DNA from: Saprospiraceae bacterium | GTDB taxonomy: Bacteria > Bacteroidota > Bacteroidia > Chitinophagales > Saprospiraceae | Assembly (NCBI GenBank): GCA_020627785.1 | Contig: JAHDGF010000014.1 | Location: 1 to 64,000 of the forward strand | Reading direction: 5' to 3' | DNA: 64,000 nucleotides | Part shown: in pieces, positions 1-8,273 of the stretch | Layout of the letters: each line of letters opens with the position of its first letter | Position numbering within the stretch: the first letter of the stretch is position 1 | Notes under the pieces: generated by a model | What the model saw: the letters and a program-made list of their open reading frames with translations, nothing else | Database searches by the model: none | Told to the model about the DNA's origin: nothing | Made by a program: the position numbers and the translations under genes

Positions 1-2
1 AT

Positions 3-608
3 GTGCATTTCAATACACTTCAAGGAGGCGTTTTTTATGAGCACGATCGCCTAGAACAGCAAGGTGATGTATTTAATTTCTCCTCTTTTGGTGCTTCAAA
101 AATCGCCTATGGATTTCTCGGATTCAAAGAAAGTAAAGCAACCCAATTTTTACTAGAATTATCTTACATAAATAAAGAGGTCCAAGCAGAGCAGCCTCAA
201 GTGAATTTGGATCCCAATGCTACAATTTCCAAGCAAAAAGTATTTTTTGAAGCAGAGTATTTCAAATCCTACATCCCAAAAAATTCTGTTATAAATAATC
301 TTCATGCAGGCCCGACTATTTTTGCATATTATACCGCAAGCTCTTACGAACCTTCAGTGACTAATCGTTTTTCAATGAGAACGCAATCAGGAGGATTAGG
401 TCTCGGCGCTAAAGCAATGTATGTAAAAGAAATTTCCAAAAGATTTAGTCTGTTGATAAGTAGTGGTATAAAACTTATAGATCTTGGAGTCAATGAAGAA
501 TTTAACAGCGATCCAAATATTCAAGTAGAAAATCAAAGGGCAGTTAGTATTTTAGATGTTCGTTTATTTCGACCTCGAGCAAATCTTAATTTTGGTTTAG
601 TTTTTTAA
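3..608 (+). CDS. C-terminal part of an outer-membrane beta-barrel-like protein (5' truncated by window edge)
   Basis: The frame is open to the window edge, so the gene almost certainly begins upstream and the GTG at position 3 is only the first possible start inside the window. The visible 201 residues alternate polar and hydrophobic positions (for example GGLGLGAKAMYV and RFSLLISSGIKL). They end in LNFGLVF, with a terminal Phe, the usual end signature of outer-membrane barrels recognised by BamA. No specific family is recognised. It could be a porin-like or PorP/SprF-like barrel. The C-terminal barrel reading is fairly safe, the function unknown. Confidence 0.6.
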   Translation: MHFNTLQGGVFYEHDRLEQQGDVFNFSSFGASKIAYGFLGFKESKATQFLLELSYINKEVQAEQPQVNLDPNATISKQKVFFEAEYFKSYIPKNSVINNLHAGPTIFAYYTASSYEPSVTNRFSMRTQSGGLGLGAKAMYVKEISKRFSLLISSGIKLIDLGVNEEFNSDPNIQVENQRAVSILDVRLFRPRANLNFGLVF

Positions 609-680
609 AATATTTCTTTAGAAATAAAATGAGAATTGAATTTATAGCTTATAATTAACTTAAGAGTGAAATTAAATATC

Positions 681-1298
681 ATGATGATTAAGAATTTTCT
701 CTTAGTATTTCTTCTTTTTATTTTAAGTTATGAACTTTACAGTTCTTGTTTGGCTTGCTGGGAATTGCGAGCCGTAGAATTTGAAACAACTGCGATTGAG
801 GAACGCACTGGATATATTATTTGGAATCCATTAGTCTTATCTCTTTCTGATATATATTATCCTGATTTACAACTTGAAGGACTTTCAGATTTCTGTGATA
901 CGATTTCTGGAATGCATCAGTATTCTATGAAAGCATTGGTCGTATACTACGATATCGTTCAGATTCCCGATCGCTTTCGCAAATTTCCTATTTCTCTATC
1001 AACCTTTGATACAATAGATATTCATCAACTTTTAAATTTTAAAATGATTGATGGGAAATTTGATGGAGCGGAAGGTGCCGGTGCCATTCCAAGAATTACC
1101 AAAGATCAATATCAATTACTTATAAATAGTACACCCATTGCAGAATTAAAGTTACCTGGACTTGCATTGTCTGATGCGTATTGGTTTAGTTATGATCCTT
1201 CCATACGAGAAGAAGAGTTGAAAGTAATTGCTGAAAAGCGCACCAGGAATGATCAATTTTTAGGGAAAATTATTGTGGTTGATTTGGCTTATGATTAG
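681..1298 (+). CDS. Hypothetical exported protein
   Basis: I do not recognise the family. A hydrophobic N-terminus (IKNFLLVFLLFILSYELYSS) followed by SCLAC looks like a signal peptide, possibly of the lipoprotein kind, though the lipobox is poor. The remainder is a soluble domain rich in aromatic residues and Asp. A GTG at 666 would add MKLNI, but the ATG at 681 puts the hydrophobic stretch at the very N-terminus and is preferred. It lies between the barrel gene and an AraC regulator on the same strand, with gaps of about 70 and 110 bp, so co-transcription is not clear. Confidence 0.55.
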   Translation: MMIKNFLLVFLLFILSYELYSSCLACWELRAVEFETTAIEERTGYIIWNPLVLSLSDIYYPDLQLEGLSDFCDTISGMHQYSMKALVVYYDIVQIPDRFRKFPISLSTFDTIDIHQLLNFKMIDGKFDGAEGAGAIPRITKDQYQLLINSTPIAELKLPGLALSDAYWFSYDPSIREEELKVIAEKRTRNDQFLGKIIVVDLAYD

Positions 1299-1412
1299 TT
1301 ATGTAGCTTTATAGATTCCGCTCAAGGCAAAGGTGGTACTCTATTTTTAAGTTAGTTGTTTTATATTTAAGACTTACTCAACTTTTAAATATATACAGAC
1401 AGCTACTACAAT

Positions 1413-2228
1413 ATGAGTTATTTAAGATTCAAGCCACAAAATCCAATATTAAAGCCTTTCATTGAGTATTTTAATTCGTTTACTGGAAATGACAACGAAG
1501 ATTTAAGATTTATTTCCTTGCCTGAAGGAAAGATTGGTTTTGTTTTTATGTTGGCTGGATCTACAACAGGTATTAATGCCCAGGTAAAAACAAATCGCAC
1601 CGAATCACATATCTCAGGTTTAATTCAAGAACCTACCTATTATAAACTTTCCAATAGCATAGAAACCTTTACTGTTGTTTTTAAACCAGGAACGCTTTAT
1701 CATTTTATACCTCATCATCCCATAGATGAATTGGCAAAATCATCTACATCCTTAAAAGATGTTTTTGGAGAGCAAATAAATAGAGTAGAGGATCAATTAG
1801 TTAATACCTCTTGTGCTTTAGAAAGAGTCGCTATTATTGAAAGGTTCTTATTAACAAATATGCAAGATACAGATGCTAGAATTAAGTCTGTTGTAGATTT
1901 AGTTACAGAAAGTATTAATAATATTAATGTATCAGATCTAAGTGCGCATGTGAATGTTGGGAATCGCCAACTTAGAAATATCTTTAGGAAAAAGTTAGGC
2001 CTTTCGCCCAAGCAATTTATACGTCTGTTTAGATTCAAAACGGCACTAAGCAATCTTCCTTGTCATGATGAAAGTAATTCTCAGTTTGCCCCTAGCCTTG
2101 GTTATTATGATGAATCACACTTTATCCATGATTTTAAGTCTTTTTCTGGGATGACTCCAAAGCAATATTTAAATAATCAGAACTTCATTTCCGATTTTTC
2201 CAATTTTAATAGGTTGATGCTTCGCTAG
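1413..2228 (+). CDS. AraC-family transcriptional regulator
   Basis: A 271-residue protein with a DUF6597-like N-terminal sensor half (residues 1 to about 150; LPEGKIGFVFMLAG and FTVVFKPGTLYHFIP) and an AraC-type double helix-turn-helix at about residues 160-255. The second half shows the family hallmarks LGYYDESHFIHDFKSFSGMTPKQYL. Such proteins bind DNA as activators in response to a small ligand. Its ligand cannot be read from the sequence. The following gene starts within about 20 bp, so the two are probably co-transcribed and the regulator may control its neighbour. Confidence 0.9.
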   Translation: MSYLRFKPQNPILKPFIEYFNSFTGNDNEDLRFISLPEGKIGFVFMLAGSTTGINAQVKTNRTESHISGLIQEPTYYKLSNSIETFTVVFKPGTLYHFIPHHPIDELAKSSTSLKDVFGEQINRVEDQLVNTSCALERVAIIERFLLTNMQDTDARIKSVVDLVTESINNINVSDLSAHVNVGNRQLRNIFRKKLGLSPKQFIRLFRFKTALSNLPCHDESNSQFAPSLGYYDESHFIHDFKSFSGMTPKQYLNNQNFISDFSNFNRLMLR

Positions 2229-2247
2229 TTTTGTGCAAACGAAGACT

Positions 2248-3504
2248 ATGAAAAACCTGTTCCTTATTATTACATGCTTAGTTTCAACAAATGTGCATGC
2301 TCAATCTTTTGAGTTTGGAGATAAAATAACGATAGACCTCGCCCCTAATGTAACATTAATTGATGCTCAATTTTCTAATGGAAATGTTGTTGCAGTCGGG
2401 TTTGAAAGAAAGGGTAAAGATATCAATGGTTACATAGCCCTCTTTGATTTAGATGGTAAAGAACTCAATAGTTTTAGTATACCTAATAAGGATGTTAATT
2501 CGCAGTTTGTAAAAATTATTGATTCTGATCGAGGGTATTATTTTCTTGAAAATAATTCAATTGGAAAAAGTTCCATAGTCAGATTACTACATTATAGTCA
2601 TGATTTGACCAAATTGACAGAATGGGTATTAACGGAAAAGCAATATAACCTTGGTCAAGACTTATGTTTTTTAGATGCTGAAAACTTATTGGTAGCCCTT
2701 TGGGATGGAGCGAATGCTCTTCAATCTCATCCAGTCATTTGCAAACTTAATTTGAGGACAGGAAAAATCGGTCATGTAGCTTTAGATGATAAAAATATAA
2801 ATGCTGTGCGATTAATTGAACCAGATGATAATTGGAATCAAGAACAAAAAGACTCATTTAATAAATTAGCTGAATATGAAAAAGTGAAGGTTGTCAAGCA
2901 AGTAAATAGGTTGATAGTTTCTGAAAATGATATTTATGTTCTTGGCTCAGAAAACTCAGACAACATTTCTGATTACTGGATATGTAAGCTTGATCGACAA
3001 CTAAATATACTATGGGAAGAAGTCTTGGATGAAGGGAGTACTTTCGGAGCAGATTGGTTACTCGATGGTTTTGGAAATAACAAAGGAGTAAGTTTGCTAG
3101 GATATAGATATTTTAAAGGTAAGAATGGATACGATTTCAATTATTTAAGTATTACCCCAGAAGGTGAACTCAAGCTTAATAAAAATTTTGATTTTGGAAA
3201 TCATGAGATTGTATCAGGCATGTTGAACTTTAATTCGCTGATTCTTCAGTTTGGAACTGAAATTAAAACTCTCAGCCTTGATCATAGGGGTGAATTAAAA
3301 AAACAAATGTTGCTACTATTGATTGACAATGATGGTAACATCTTAGATAAGAAGCTAAAAGAATTTCAAGATCTTGATAAAGTCATAAAAGGGATGGCCA
3401 TAGATGCTTCAAATTTTTTATTGCTCGGTCAAGAGACTCTCCATAACAAGAGAACTCACTTTTTCCAAAAGGGTATTGTTTATTCTAAAGCCAATAGACC
3501 ATAA
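2248..3504 (+). CDS. Hypothetical exported protein, propeller-like
   Basis: The N-terminus MKNLFLIITCLVSTNVHAQ is a clear signal peptide ending in AQ, which decides for the ATG at 2248 over a GTG at 2233. The mature part of about 400 residues has recurring strand motifs such as GYIALFDLDGKEL, ISDYWICKLDRQLNILWEE and LLLLIDNDGNIL. These resemble the blades of Bacteroidota propeller proteins that read as quantity, current reading, value. There is no catalytic motif, no T9SS tail and no lipobox. The gene follows the AraC regulator after about 20 bp and is probably its operon partner. Function unknown. Confidence 0.6.
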   Translation: MKNLFLIITCLVSTNVHAQSFEFGDKITIDLAPNVTLIDAQFSNGNVVAVGFERKGKDINGYIALFDLDGKELNSFSIPNKDVNSQFVKIIDSDRGYYFLENNSIGKSSIVRLLHYSHDLTKLTEWVLTEKQYNLGQDLCFLDAENLLVALWDGANALQSHPVICKLNLRTGKIGHVALDDKNINAVRLIEPDDNWNQEQKDSFNKLAEYEKVKVVKQVNRLIVSENDIYVLGSENSDNISDYWICKLDRQLNILWEEVLDEGSTFGADWLLDGFGNNKGVSLLGYRYFKGKNGYDFNYLSITPEGELKLNKNFDFGNHEIVSGMLNFNSLILQFGTEIKTLSLDHRGELKKQMLLLLIDNDGNILDKKLKEFQDLDKVIKGMAIDASNFLLLGQETLHNKRTHFFQKGIVYSKANRP

Positions 3505-3668
3505 TTAAACAATACTAAAACTTAACTATCAAAGAGAATTTAAGTCAAACGCATTGGTTTAAAGAATGAAACTGAGCCTAAAAGCAAATAATTATGACCG
3601 GCATGCAAGCATTAACTTGGTTGAAAAATGCAATAAATCTAGCTATTTCAAGCTCGAAAGAACATTTT

Positions 3669-3683
3669 GCCGAATAATTAGAC
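3669..3683 (+). promoter_or_regulatory. Operator-like 15-mer, copy A
   Basis: GCCGAATAATTAGAC is the first of three matches to the consensus GNCGAATAATTNGAC in front of the radical SAM gene. It lies upstream of the promoter -33 element. The core AATAATT is a palindrome around a central A. It is the least symmetric of the three copies. Confidence 0.55.
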
Positions 3684-3701
3684 GAAAATTAGAAAAATAA
3701 T

Positions 3702-3716
3702 GTCGAATAATTTGAC
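3702..3716 (+). promoter_or_regulatory. Operator-like 15-mer, copy B, overlapping the -33 element
   Basis: GTCGAATAATTTGAC is a near-perfect inverted repeat (GTC-AAT / ATT-GAC with one mismatched pair). Its right half contains the TTTG at 3711-3714 that sits 19 bp in front of the -7 box. A protein bound here would block or reposition RNA polymerase. Confidence 0.65.
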
Positions 3717-3741
3717 ATTATAAATTTCCGACCTATATTTG
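3711..3741 (+). promoter_or_regulatory. Bacteroidota-type promoter for the radical SAM gene
   Basis: TTTG at 3711-3714, a 19-bp spacer and TATATTTG at 3734-3741 match the two-part consensus (TTTG and TAnnTTTG) of primary-sigma promoters in this phylum. Transcription would begin near 3746-3750. That excludes the in-frame TTG at 3739 as start codon and supports the ATG at 3769. Confidence 0.7.
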
Positions 3742-3755
3742 ACGAATAATTCGAC
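3741..3755 (+). promoter_or_regulatory. Operator-like 15-mer, copy C, over the transcription start
   Basis: GACGAATAATTCGAC contains the perfect inverted repeat CGAAT-A-ATTCG. It begins at the last base of the -7 box and covers the expected transcription start, a classic repressor position. Copies A, B and C start 33 and 39 bp apart. Confidence 0.65.
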
Positions 3756-3768
3756 AATAATAGAACCT

Positions 3769-4821
3769 ATGGAAAGTCTAAGAGTAATAAAAGGGCGAGG
3801 AGCCCAAATTAATCCAACAGGACGATTTGAGCATCTGGTGAGAGATGCTATTATTACAGGGCAAGAGGGTCCCTTCCCAAAAACAAAATTCCTTCACAGT
3901 AAAGCTAAGTCTATAGTTAATAAGGTAACCAGTCCCGATGTACCGGGTGATTACTCTCTAAATCCTTATCAAGGATGTGAGCATGGTTGTACTTATTGCT
4001 ACGCTCGTACAACCCACGCTTATTGGGGGTACGGAGCGGGCTTAGATTTTGAAACTAAGATTGTTATAAAGGATAATGCAGCGGAACTTTTAAGAAAAAA
4101 ATTGATGAGTCCTACATGGAAGGTATCACCAATTAATCTATCAGGAAATACCGATTGCTATCAGCCCATTGAAAAAAAGTTAGAGATTACAAGATCTATT
4201 CTTGAAGTTCTTTGGGAGTTTAGGCATCCCGTAACAATCGTCACTAAAAGTGCACTTATTTTACGCGACCTTGATATTCTTAGAGAAATGGCTAGACACA
4301 ACCTGGTCAAAGTAGCCATTTCTCTAAATACCTTAGATGACCGCCTGAGGCAAAAATTAGAACCTAGAGCTTCATCGGTTTTTACCAGACTGAGAACGAT
4401 AAAGCATTTGTCTAATGAAGGCATCCCAGTAACAGTTTTAGCTGCTCCGATCATTCCAGGATTGAATGATCATGAAATTATGCCACTCGTCAGAACTGTA
4501 GCCAGTCATGGAGCAGTTGACATCAATCACATCATCATTCGATTGAATGGTGAGGTGGAGGATGTTTTTAGAGACTGGTTACAAAAAACTTACCCTAATA
4601 AGTATGATAAGGTAATGAATCAAATTGCCAGCCTACATGAGGGAAGCGTTGGTAGTTCAAGGTTTGGAGATAGGATGAAAGGATCTGGTTCTTTTGCTGA
4701 ATCCATTAATGAACAAATGAGACTCGCCAAAAAGGTGTACTTCGAAGAAATTAAAAAAATTGAGTTGGATACCGAATTGTACCAATCCATCAAAAATCCG
4801 CAATTGACTTTGTTCGGATAA
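3769..4821 (+). CDS. PA0069-family radical SAM protein (SplB-like)
   Basis: A 350-residue protein with the radical SAM cluster motif CEHGCTYC at residues 70-77 (Cys70, Cys74, Cys77 binding a 4Fe-4S cluster), preceded by DYSLNPYQG as in the spore-photoproduct-lyase-like branch. The body reads as a radical SAM barrel (INLSGNTDCYQPIE, VTIVTKSALILRDLDIL, PVTVLAAPIIPGLND). The reaction of PA0069 proteins is not established. From memory, the Pseudomonas aeruginosa member belongs to its LexA/SOS set. Three operator-like sites lie on its promoter, and a strong terminator follows, so it is a single-gene unit. The ATG is chosen because the TTG at 3739 lies inside the promoter. Confidence 0.88.
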   Translation: MESLRVIKGRGAQINPTGRFEHLVRDAIITGQEGPFPKTKFLHSKAKSIVNKVTSPDVPGDYSLNPYQGCEHGCTYCYARTTHAYWGYGAGLDFETKIVIKDNAAELLRKKLMSPTWKVSPINLSGNTDCYQPIEKKLEITRSILEVLWEFRHPVTIVTKSALILRDLDILREMARHNLVKVAISLNTLDDRLRQKLEPRASSVFTRLRTIKHLSNEGIPVTVLAAPIIPGLNDHEIMPLVRTVASHGAVDINHIIIRLNGEVEDVFRDWLQKTYPNKYDKVMNQIASLHEGSVGSSRFGDRMKGSGSFAESINEQMRLAKKVYFEEIKKIELDTELYQSIKNPQLTLFG

Positions 4822-4881
4822 AAAGATTAGTGTAGTTCATCAGGTTAAGATATTAAAGAATATCGTCCTCACATTTTTAGT

Positions 4882-4914
4882 AGATTCAGTGACCTTGGTT
4901 GCTGAATCTTTTTT
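4882..4914 (+). terminator. Rho-independent terminator of the radical SAM gene
   Basis: AGATTCAG (4882-4889) pairs perfectly with CTGAATCT (4902-4909) across a 12-base loop and is followed by a run of T. It lies 60 bp after the stop codon. Confidence 0.85.
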
Positions 4915-4950
4915 AATTTATATAAATCTACAATAGCAATAATAAATAGT

Positions 4951-5454
4951 ATGGCAATATTAAATGATTGGAGTAGCTTCAAATTACGTGTCAATATCCT
5001 AGCGCCACTAGAGAAAGTCTTTAGTTATTTTGAAACTCCAGAAGGTTGGGAAAAATGGTTTTTGCGCAAGGCAATTTTTCTCGGTTCTAATGATCACCAA
5101 AGAGAAGCGAAAGAACTTATTGAAACGCATGATTTGTATGAGTTCTATTGGCATGGATATTCAGATGATTTTTCGGAGAAAGGTGTAGTTATGGAAAATA
5201 ATAATGTCGATGAATTCTGTATTAGCTTTTCTAAGAATGCTCCCGTCAGGTTCTCCTTGAGTAGAGAGGAAGGTGAAACCATCGTTACACTCAAAGCCAC
5301 CGAGATAAAAACTGATGATCAATCAAAATTGAACCATTATGTGCAAGACACTAAAGGATGGATCTTTTATCTCCTTAATCTAAAGTCCGTTATTGAATTC
5401 AATAATGATCTCCGAAATCAGAAAGAAACTTTAAAGGACTTAATTACTGCTTAG
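4951..5454 (+). CDS. START-like / SRPBCC domain protein
   Basis: A 167-residue cytoplasmic protein whose N-terminus (FKLRVNILAPLEKVFSYFET, then EGWEKWFL) is the typical first strand and helix of SRPBCC (helix-grip, hydrophobic-cavity) proteins. The C-terminal helix GWIFYLLNLKSVIEFNNDLR is the long lid helix of this fold, as in activator-of-Hsp90-type and Bacteroidota START-like proteins. The fold binds hydrophobic ligands or partner proteins. The ligand is unknown. It stands alone after a terminator, about 100 bp before the methyltransferase gene. Confidence 0.8.
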   Translation: MAILNDWSSFKLRVNILAPLEKVFSYFETPEGWEKWFLRKAIFLGSNDHQREAKELIETHDLYEFYWHGYSDDFSEKGVVMENNNVDEFCISFSKNAPVRFSLSREEGETIVTLKATEIKTDDQSKLNHYVQDTKGWIFYLLNLKSVIEFNNDLRNQKETLKDLITA

Positions 5455-5540
5455 TTTCATGTGAATTCTATTTAATAGATGACTGAATTTTGAGTAGCCA
5501 TGGCTGTTCCCAAGTAAGAATGTATCTTCGGTTCATAATC

Positions 5541-5548
5541 TAAATTTG
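5541..5548 (+). promoter_or_regulatory. Candidate -7 box (TAAATTTG) of the methyltransferase gene
   Basis: An exact TAnnTTTG match lies only 4 bp before the ATG at 5553. If used, it would give a leaderless or nearly leaderless mRNA. I see no matching -33 TTTG. Confidence 0.45.
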
Positions 5549-5552
5549 ATTC

Positions 5553-6248
5553 ATGTCAGTACTTTTTATGGTTCCTTGTGAAATTACCGAAGATGGTTTA
5601 AATACCATCTCGCCTGCTGCCATGTCCATCATCAAGCGTCTGAAGTATTACGTTGCAGAGCGTGCACGTACAAGCCGTAGATTTTTGAGTAGATGCAATT
5701 TAGATTTTCCGATTTCAGATCTAGAAATCATTGAAATAAAAGAGCCAACCCAGCCACAAGTTGAAGAAATGATTAAATGGCTAAAAGCTGGGCATGAGGT
5801 TGGGGTAATGAGCGAGTCAGGTATGCCAGGAATAGCAGATCCTGGGCAGCTATTTGCTCAAGCAGCACATAAACATGGATTTCGAGTTCAACCTTTGGTG
5901 GGACCTTCTAGCTTATTTTTAGCTCTTGCTGCTTCTGGGTTGAGTGGGCAATCTTTTGCTTTTCAAGGGTATTTACCCATTAAAGAACCTTTATTAAAAA
6001 AGCGATTGCAAAATCTAAATAGCTTGGCTCAAAAAGGGCAGACTCAAATCTTCATAGAAGCACCATATCGGAATAAAAGACTTTTCAATTTTCTTCTAAA
6101 ATACCTAGATAAGAATCTCAGGTTAACAGTAGCTACGGATGTTTCTGGACTACAAGAAAGCATCTCAACCTTTAAAGTCAATCAATGGAACGGCTCTAGT
6201 CAGAAAGTCAAAGACAAAATTCCAACTATTTTTCTTGTAGGAAAATAG
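5553..6248 (+). CDS. SAM-dependent methyltransferase, tetrapyrrole methylase / RsmI-like family
   Basis: A 231-residue protein of the tetrapyrrole-methylase fold related to RsmI, the 16S rRNA cytidine-1402 2'-O-methyltransferase. Diagnostic segments are GHEVGVMSESGMPGIADPGQ (residues about 85-105, the SAM-pocket loop; RsmI has SDAGTP-type residues here), PLVGPSSLFLALAASGLSGQ, and FIEAPYRNKRLFNFLLKYL. It is shorter than RsmI (about 280 residues) and lacks the C-terminal extension. The N-terminus also lacks the usual LYVVATPIGN. It is therefore a divergent paralogue typical of Bacteroidota, and its substrate is uncertain. Confidence 0.85.
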   Translation: MSVLFMVPCEITEDGLNTISPAAMSIIKRLKYYVAERARTSRRFLSRCNLDFPISDLEIIEIKEPTQPQVEEMIKWLKAGHEVGVMSESGMPGIADPGQLFAQAAHKHGFRVQPLVGPSSLFLALAASGLSGQSFAFQGYLPIKEPLLKKRLQNLNSLAQKGQTQIFIEAPYRNKRLFNFLLKYLDKNLRLTVATDVSGLQESISTFKVNQWNGSSQKVKDKIPTIFLVGK

Positions 6249-6269
6249 AATTTATAGCGTATAATCAAA

Positions 6270-6295
6270 ACATATTACATATTTTTGTAATATGT
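6270..6295. terminator. Perfect 10-bp inverted repeat between two genes
   Basis: ACATATTACA (6270-6279) and TGTAATATGT (6286-6295) flank the loop TATTTT. It lies 20 bp after the methyltransferase stop and 25 bp before the next start. It is AT-rich with no T-run after it, so it may be a weak terminator or an operator for the downstream operon. Confidence 0.5.
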
Positions 6296-6320
6296 AAGTG
6301 TCACGATTTTAGCTATTAAT

Positions 6321-8273
6321 ATGACTTTTCGCCATTTTATTCTGTGTGTGTTATTAAGCGTGCTTTCATTCTCAATGGAAGGACAGATGCCTTATATTGT
6401 CCAATACTCGGATATACAGGAAGAATTAAAGGAACTATGGCATGATAAAAGATCGGGAAGAACATATGCGATGACCATTGATCGGTTATGTATCATCGAA
6501 CCAAGTTTGCTAAAGTGTTCTTCTTTGGGAATCGGTAAGAATCTTTTATATCACAATCAGAGTTATGATCGATTTGTAGAGCAGCCAATTTTCCTAGGGA
6601 ATTATGGTGGCTTTTATCAATTAGATGAAGGAAAGATAAGACCATTTCTCACAGAAGAGAAGTATCCTAATGCTGCAGTCTTTAAGGATGGTGAAACTAC
6701 TTGGATTGCATCTTATGAGTTATATAAAATTAAAAACGAACGAATCGACAACTTCCCAGTAATTATGAATTCCGAAGCCCCATTTTGGGATATTCGGAAG
6801 CAGAGTAATGGGACGATGTGGTTTACAAATTATGGTAGCGGAATCTATATATGCAATGCTGAATCTAAATTGCGCCGTATATCAAACCTAAATGGTTTGC
6901 CAACCAACAATATTAGTTCAATTCATATTTCAGCAACAGATGATGTCTATGTAGGATATCAAGGAGGAATTGCCCAGATTTATAATCCTAAAAAAATTGA
7001 GAACTTTGACCTTTCAACTTACATAGGTGATTCGATCGTAAAGGAAATCGAAACTGATAATCATGGCTATCTATGGGTGATTACTGATAAGCACCTTCTC
7101 CAAATCAATTTAAAGACTAAAGCAGTTCAGTTAATTCCTACCATGAAACAGGAAGGCTTCACATTGCATGCCTTGGAATATAATTCACAACAAGATTTAA
7201 TGTTGATTGGTACATCTGCTGGACTTTTTATTTCAAATAGTCAGGGTTCTTATTTTCATGGCGATGGTATGCTGACAGATGGTCCACTTTATTACTATGG
7301 AGAGGAGCTACTTATCTCTGGCAAGAGTAAAGTTTATAGTTTTAACGAAGAAAGAAGTTCGTTTGCTGAGGTAGACTACCGACCGATTGAAAAATCCTTT
7401 CTTGCAAAAAATGGAGACTTCTGGATTCAAGTAAAAGATCAAGCATTACTCTTGGATCGGGAAACAAAAGAAGTGACAAAGAAATTTTCCTTACTTAGAA
7501 AAAAGGTAAATCAAATAACAGAAGTAGGCGGTTCAGTTTATGTAGCTCATGAAACTGGGATTCTAAAATTTGATGGAAGAAAAACGAAGGAATTAATATC
7601 AGATGGAGAGCCATTTTATAATGTTCTTAGCTGCGGTCCAATACTTTATGCAGTAAGCCAAGAAGGGATTTATAAACTTAAATCAGATGGCGAGCTTGAG
7701 CATGAAAGCTTACTAGATGAAAATGAAGAAGTCTTAAAATCAAATCGTCAGTTTTTTATTACAGATCAAAAAATGCTCATCCCAGCCAAGCGTTCAATCA
7801 TTCAAGTTACCTGCTTGAGGGATGAAATTTCATTTGAGTATTTTCCAACTTATGATGATATTTTAGATTTTTACTATCATAAAGAAAAGCTCCTTGTATT
7901 GCACAGTGATCGTTTGATTACCTATGATAAAGAGCAATTCATGGTTGATCCGTATAAGTCGAGTTGTGTGATACCAGTGAATGCAGACAGTAACTCTAAA
8001 ATATTCATTGATGCTGAAGATAGAATTTGGCTACAAAATAAAGTTGGACTAGCTTTGATAGGGGCAGAACAAGACAAACTTTGCAATATTTTGCCTAAGG
8101 ATTTGATCGAAGAATCTGATCCATTGACCCATTCAGACGAGGTGGCAAATGGTCCAATTTTAAACACTCCAACCGACACAGGCATCCATTTTCCGAAGTT
8201 TTTACTTTGGATTGGGATAATCTTCTTTTTACTTGTCTTTTTATTTCTTATCATTAGGCCAAAGTTAGCCTAG
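6321..8273 (+). CDS. Exported beta-propeller sensor-like protein with C-terminal membrane anchor
   Basis: A 650-residue protein with a signal peptide (residues 1-22, ending MEGQ) and then blades of the two-component-regulator propeller type. NGLPTNNISSIHIS, NHGYLWVITDKHLLQINLKT and EDRIWLQNKVGLALI are the Reg_prop signatures. It ends in a single membrane helix (about residues 625-645, FLLWIGIIFFLLVFLFLII) and RPKLA. Full-length relatives carry a histidine kinase or a LuxR/AraC output domain after that helix. Here the chain stops after five residues. The DUF6702 gene overlaps its stop codon (TAGTG), indicating translational coupling. The function is probably periplasmic sensing or scaffolding. 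Confidence 0.75.
   Translation: MTFRHFILCVLLSVLSFSMEGQMPYIVQYSDIQEELKELWHDKRSGRTYAMTIDRLCIIEPSLLKCSSLGIGKNLLYHNQSYDRFVEQPIFLGNYGGFYQLDEGKIRPFLTEEKYPNAAVFKDGETTWIASYELYKIKNERIDNFPVIMNSEAPFWDIRKQSNGTMWFTNYGSGIYICNAESKLRRISNLNGLPTNNISSIHISATDDVYVGYQGGIAQIYNPKKIENFDLSTYIGDSIVKEIETDNHGYLWVITDKHLLQINLKTKAVQLIPTMKQEGFTLHALEYNSQQDLMLIGTSAGLFISNSQGSYFHGDGMLTDGPLYYYGEELLISGKSKVYSFNEERSSFAEVDYRPIEKSFLAKNGDFWIQVKDQALLLDRETKEVTKKFSLLRKKVNQITEVGGSVYVAHETGILKFDGRKTKELISDGEPFYNVLSCGPILYAVSQEGIYKLKSDGELEHESLLDENEEVLKSNRQFFITDQKMLIPAKRSIIQVTCLRDEISFEYFPTYDDILDFYYHKEKLLVLHSDRLITYDKEQFMVDPYKSSCVIPVNADSNSKIFIDAEDRIWLQNKVGLALIGAEQDKLCNILPKDLIEESDPLTHSDEVANGPILNTPTDTGIHFPKFLLWIGIIFFLLVFLFLIIRPKLA

Noticed and set aside
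3592-3675. A 27-codon frame before the radical SAM gene
   Set aside because: It is short, lacks a promoter or ribosome-binding site, and its end overlaps operator copy A. Probably chance.
5553-6248. Calling this gene rsmI outright
   Set aside because: It is about 50 residues shorter than RsmI and lacks its N-terminal motif. A divergent paralogue with unknown substrate is safer.
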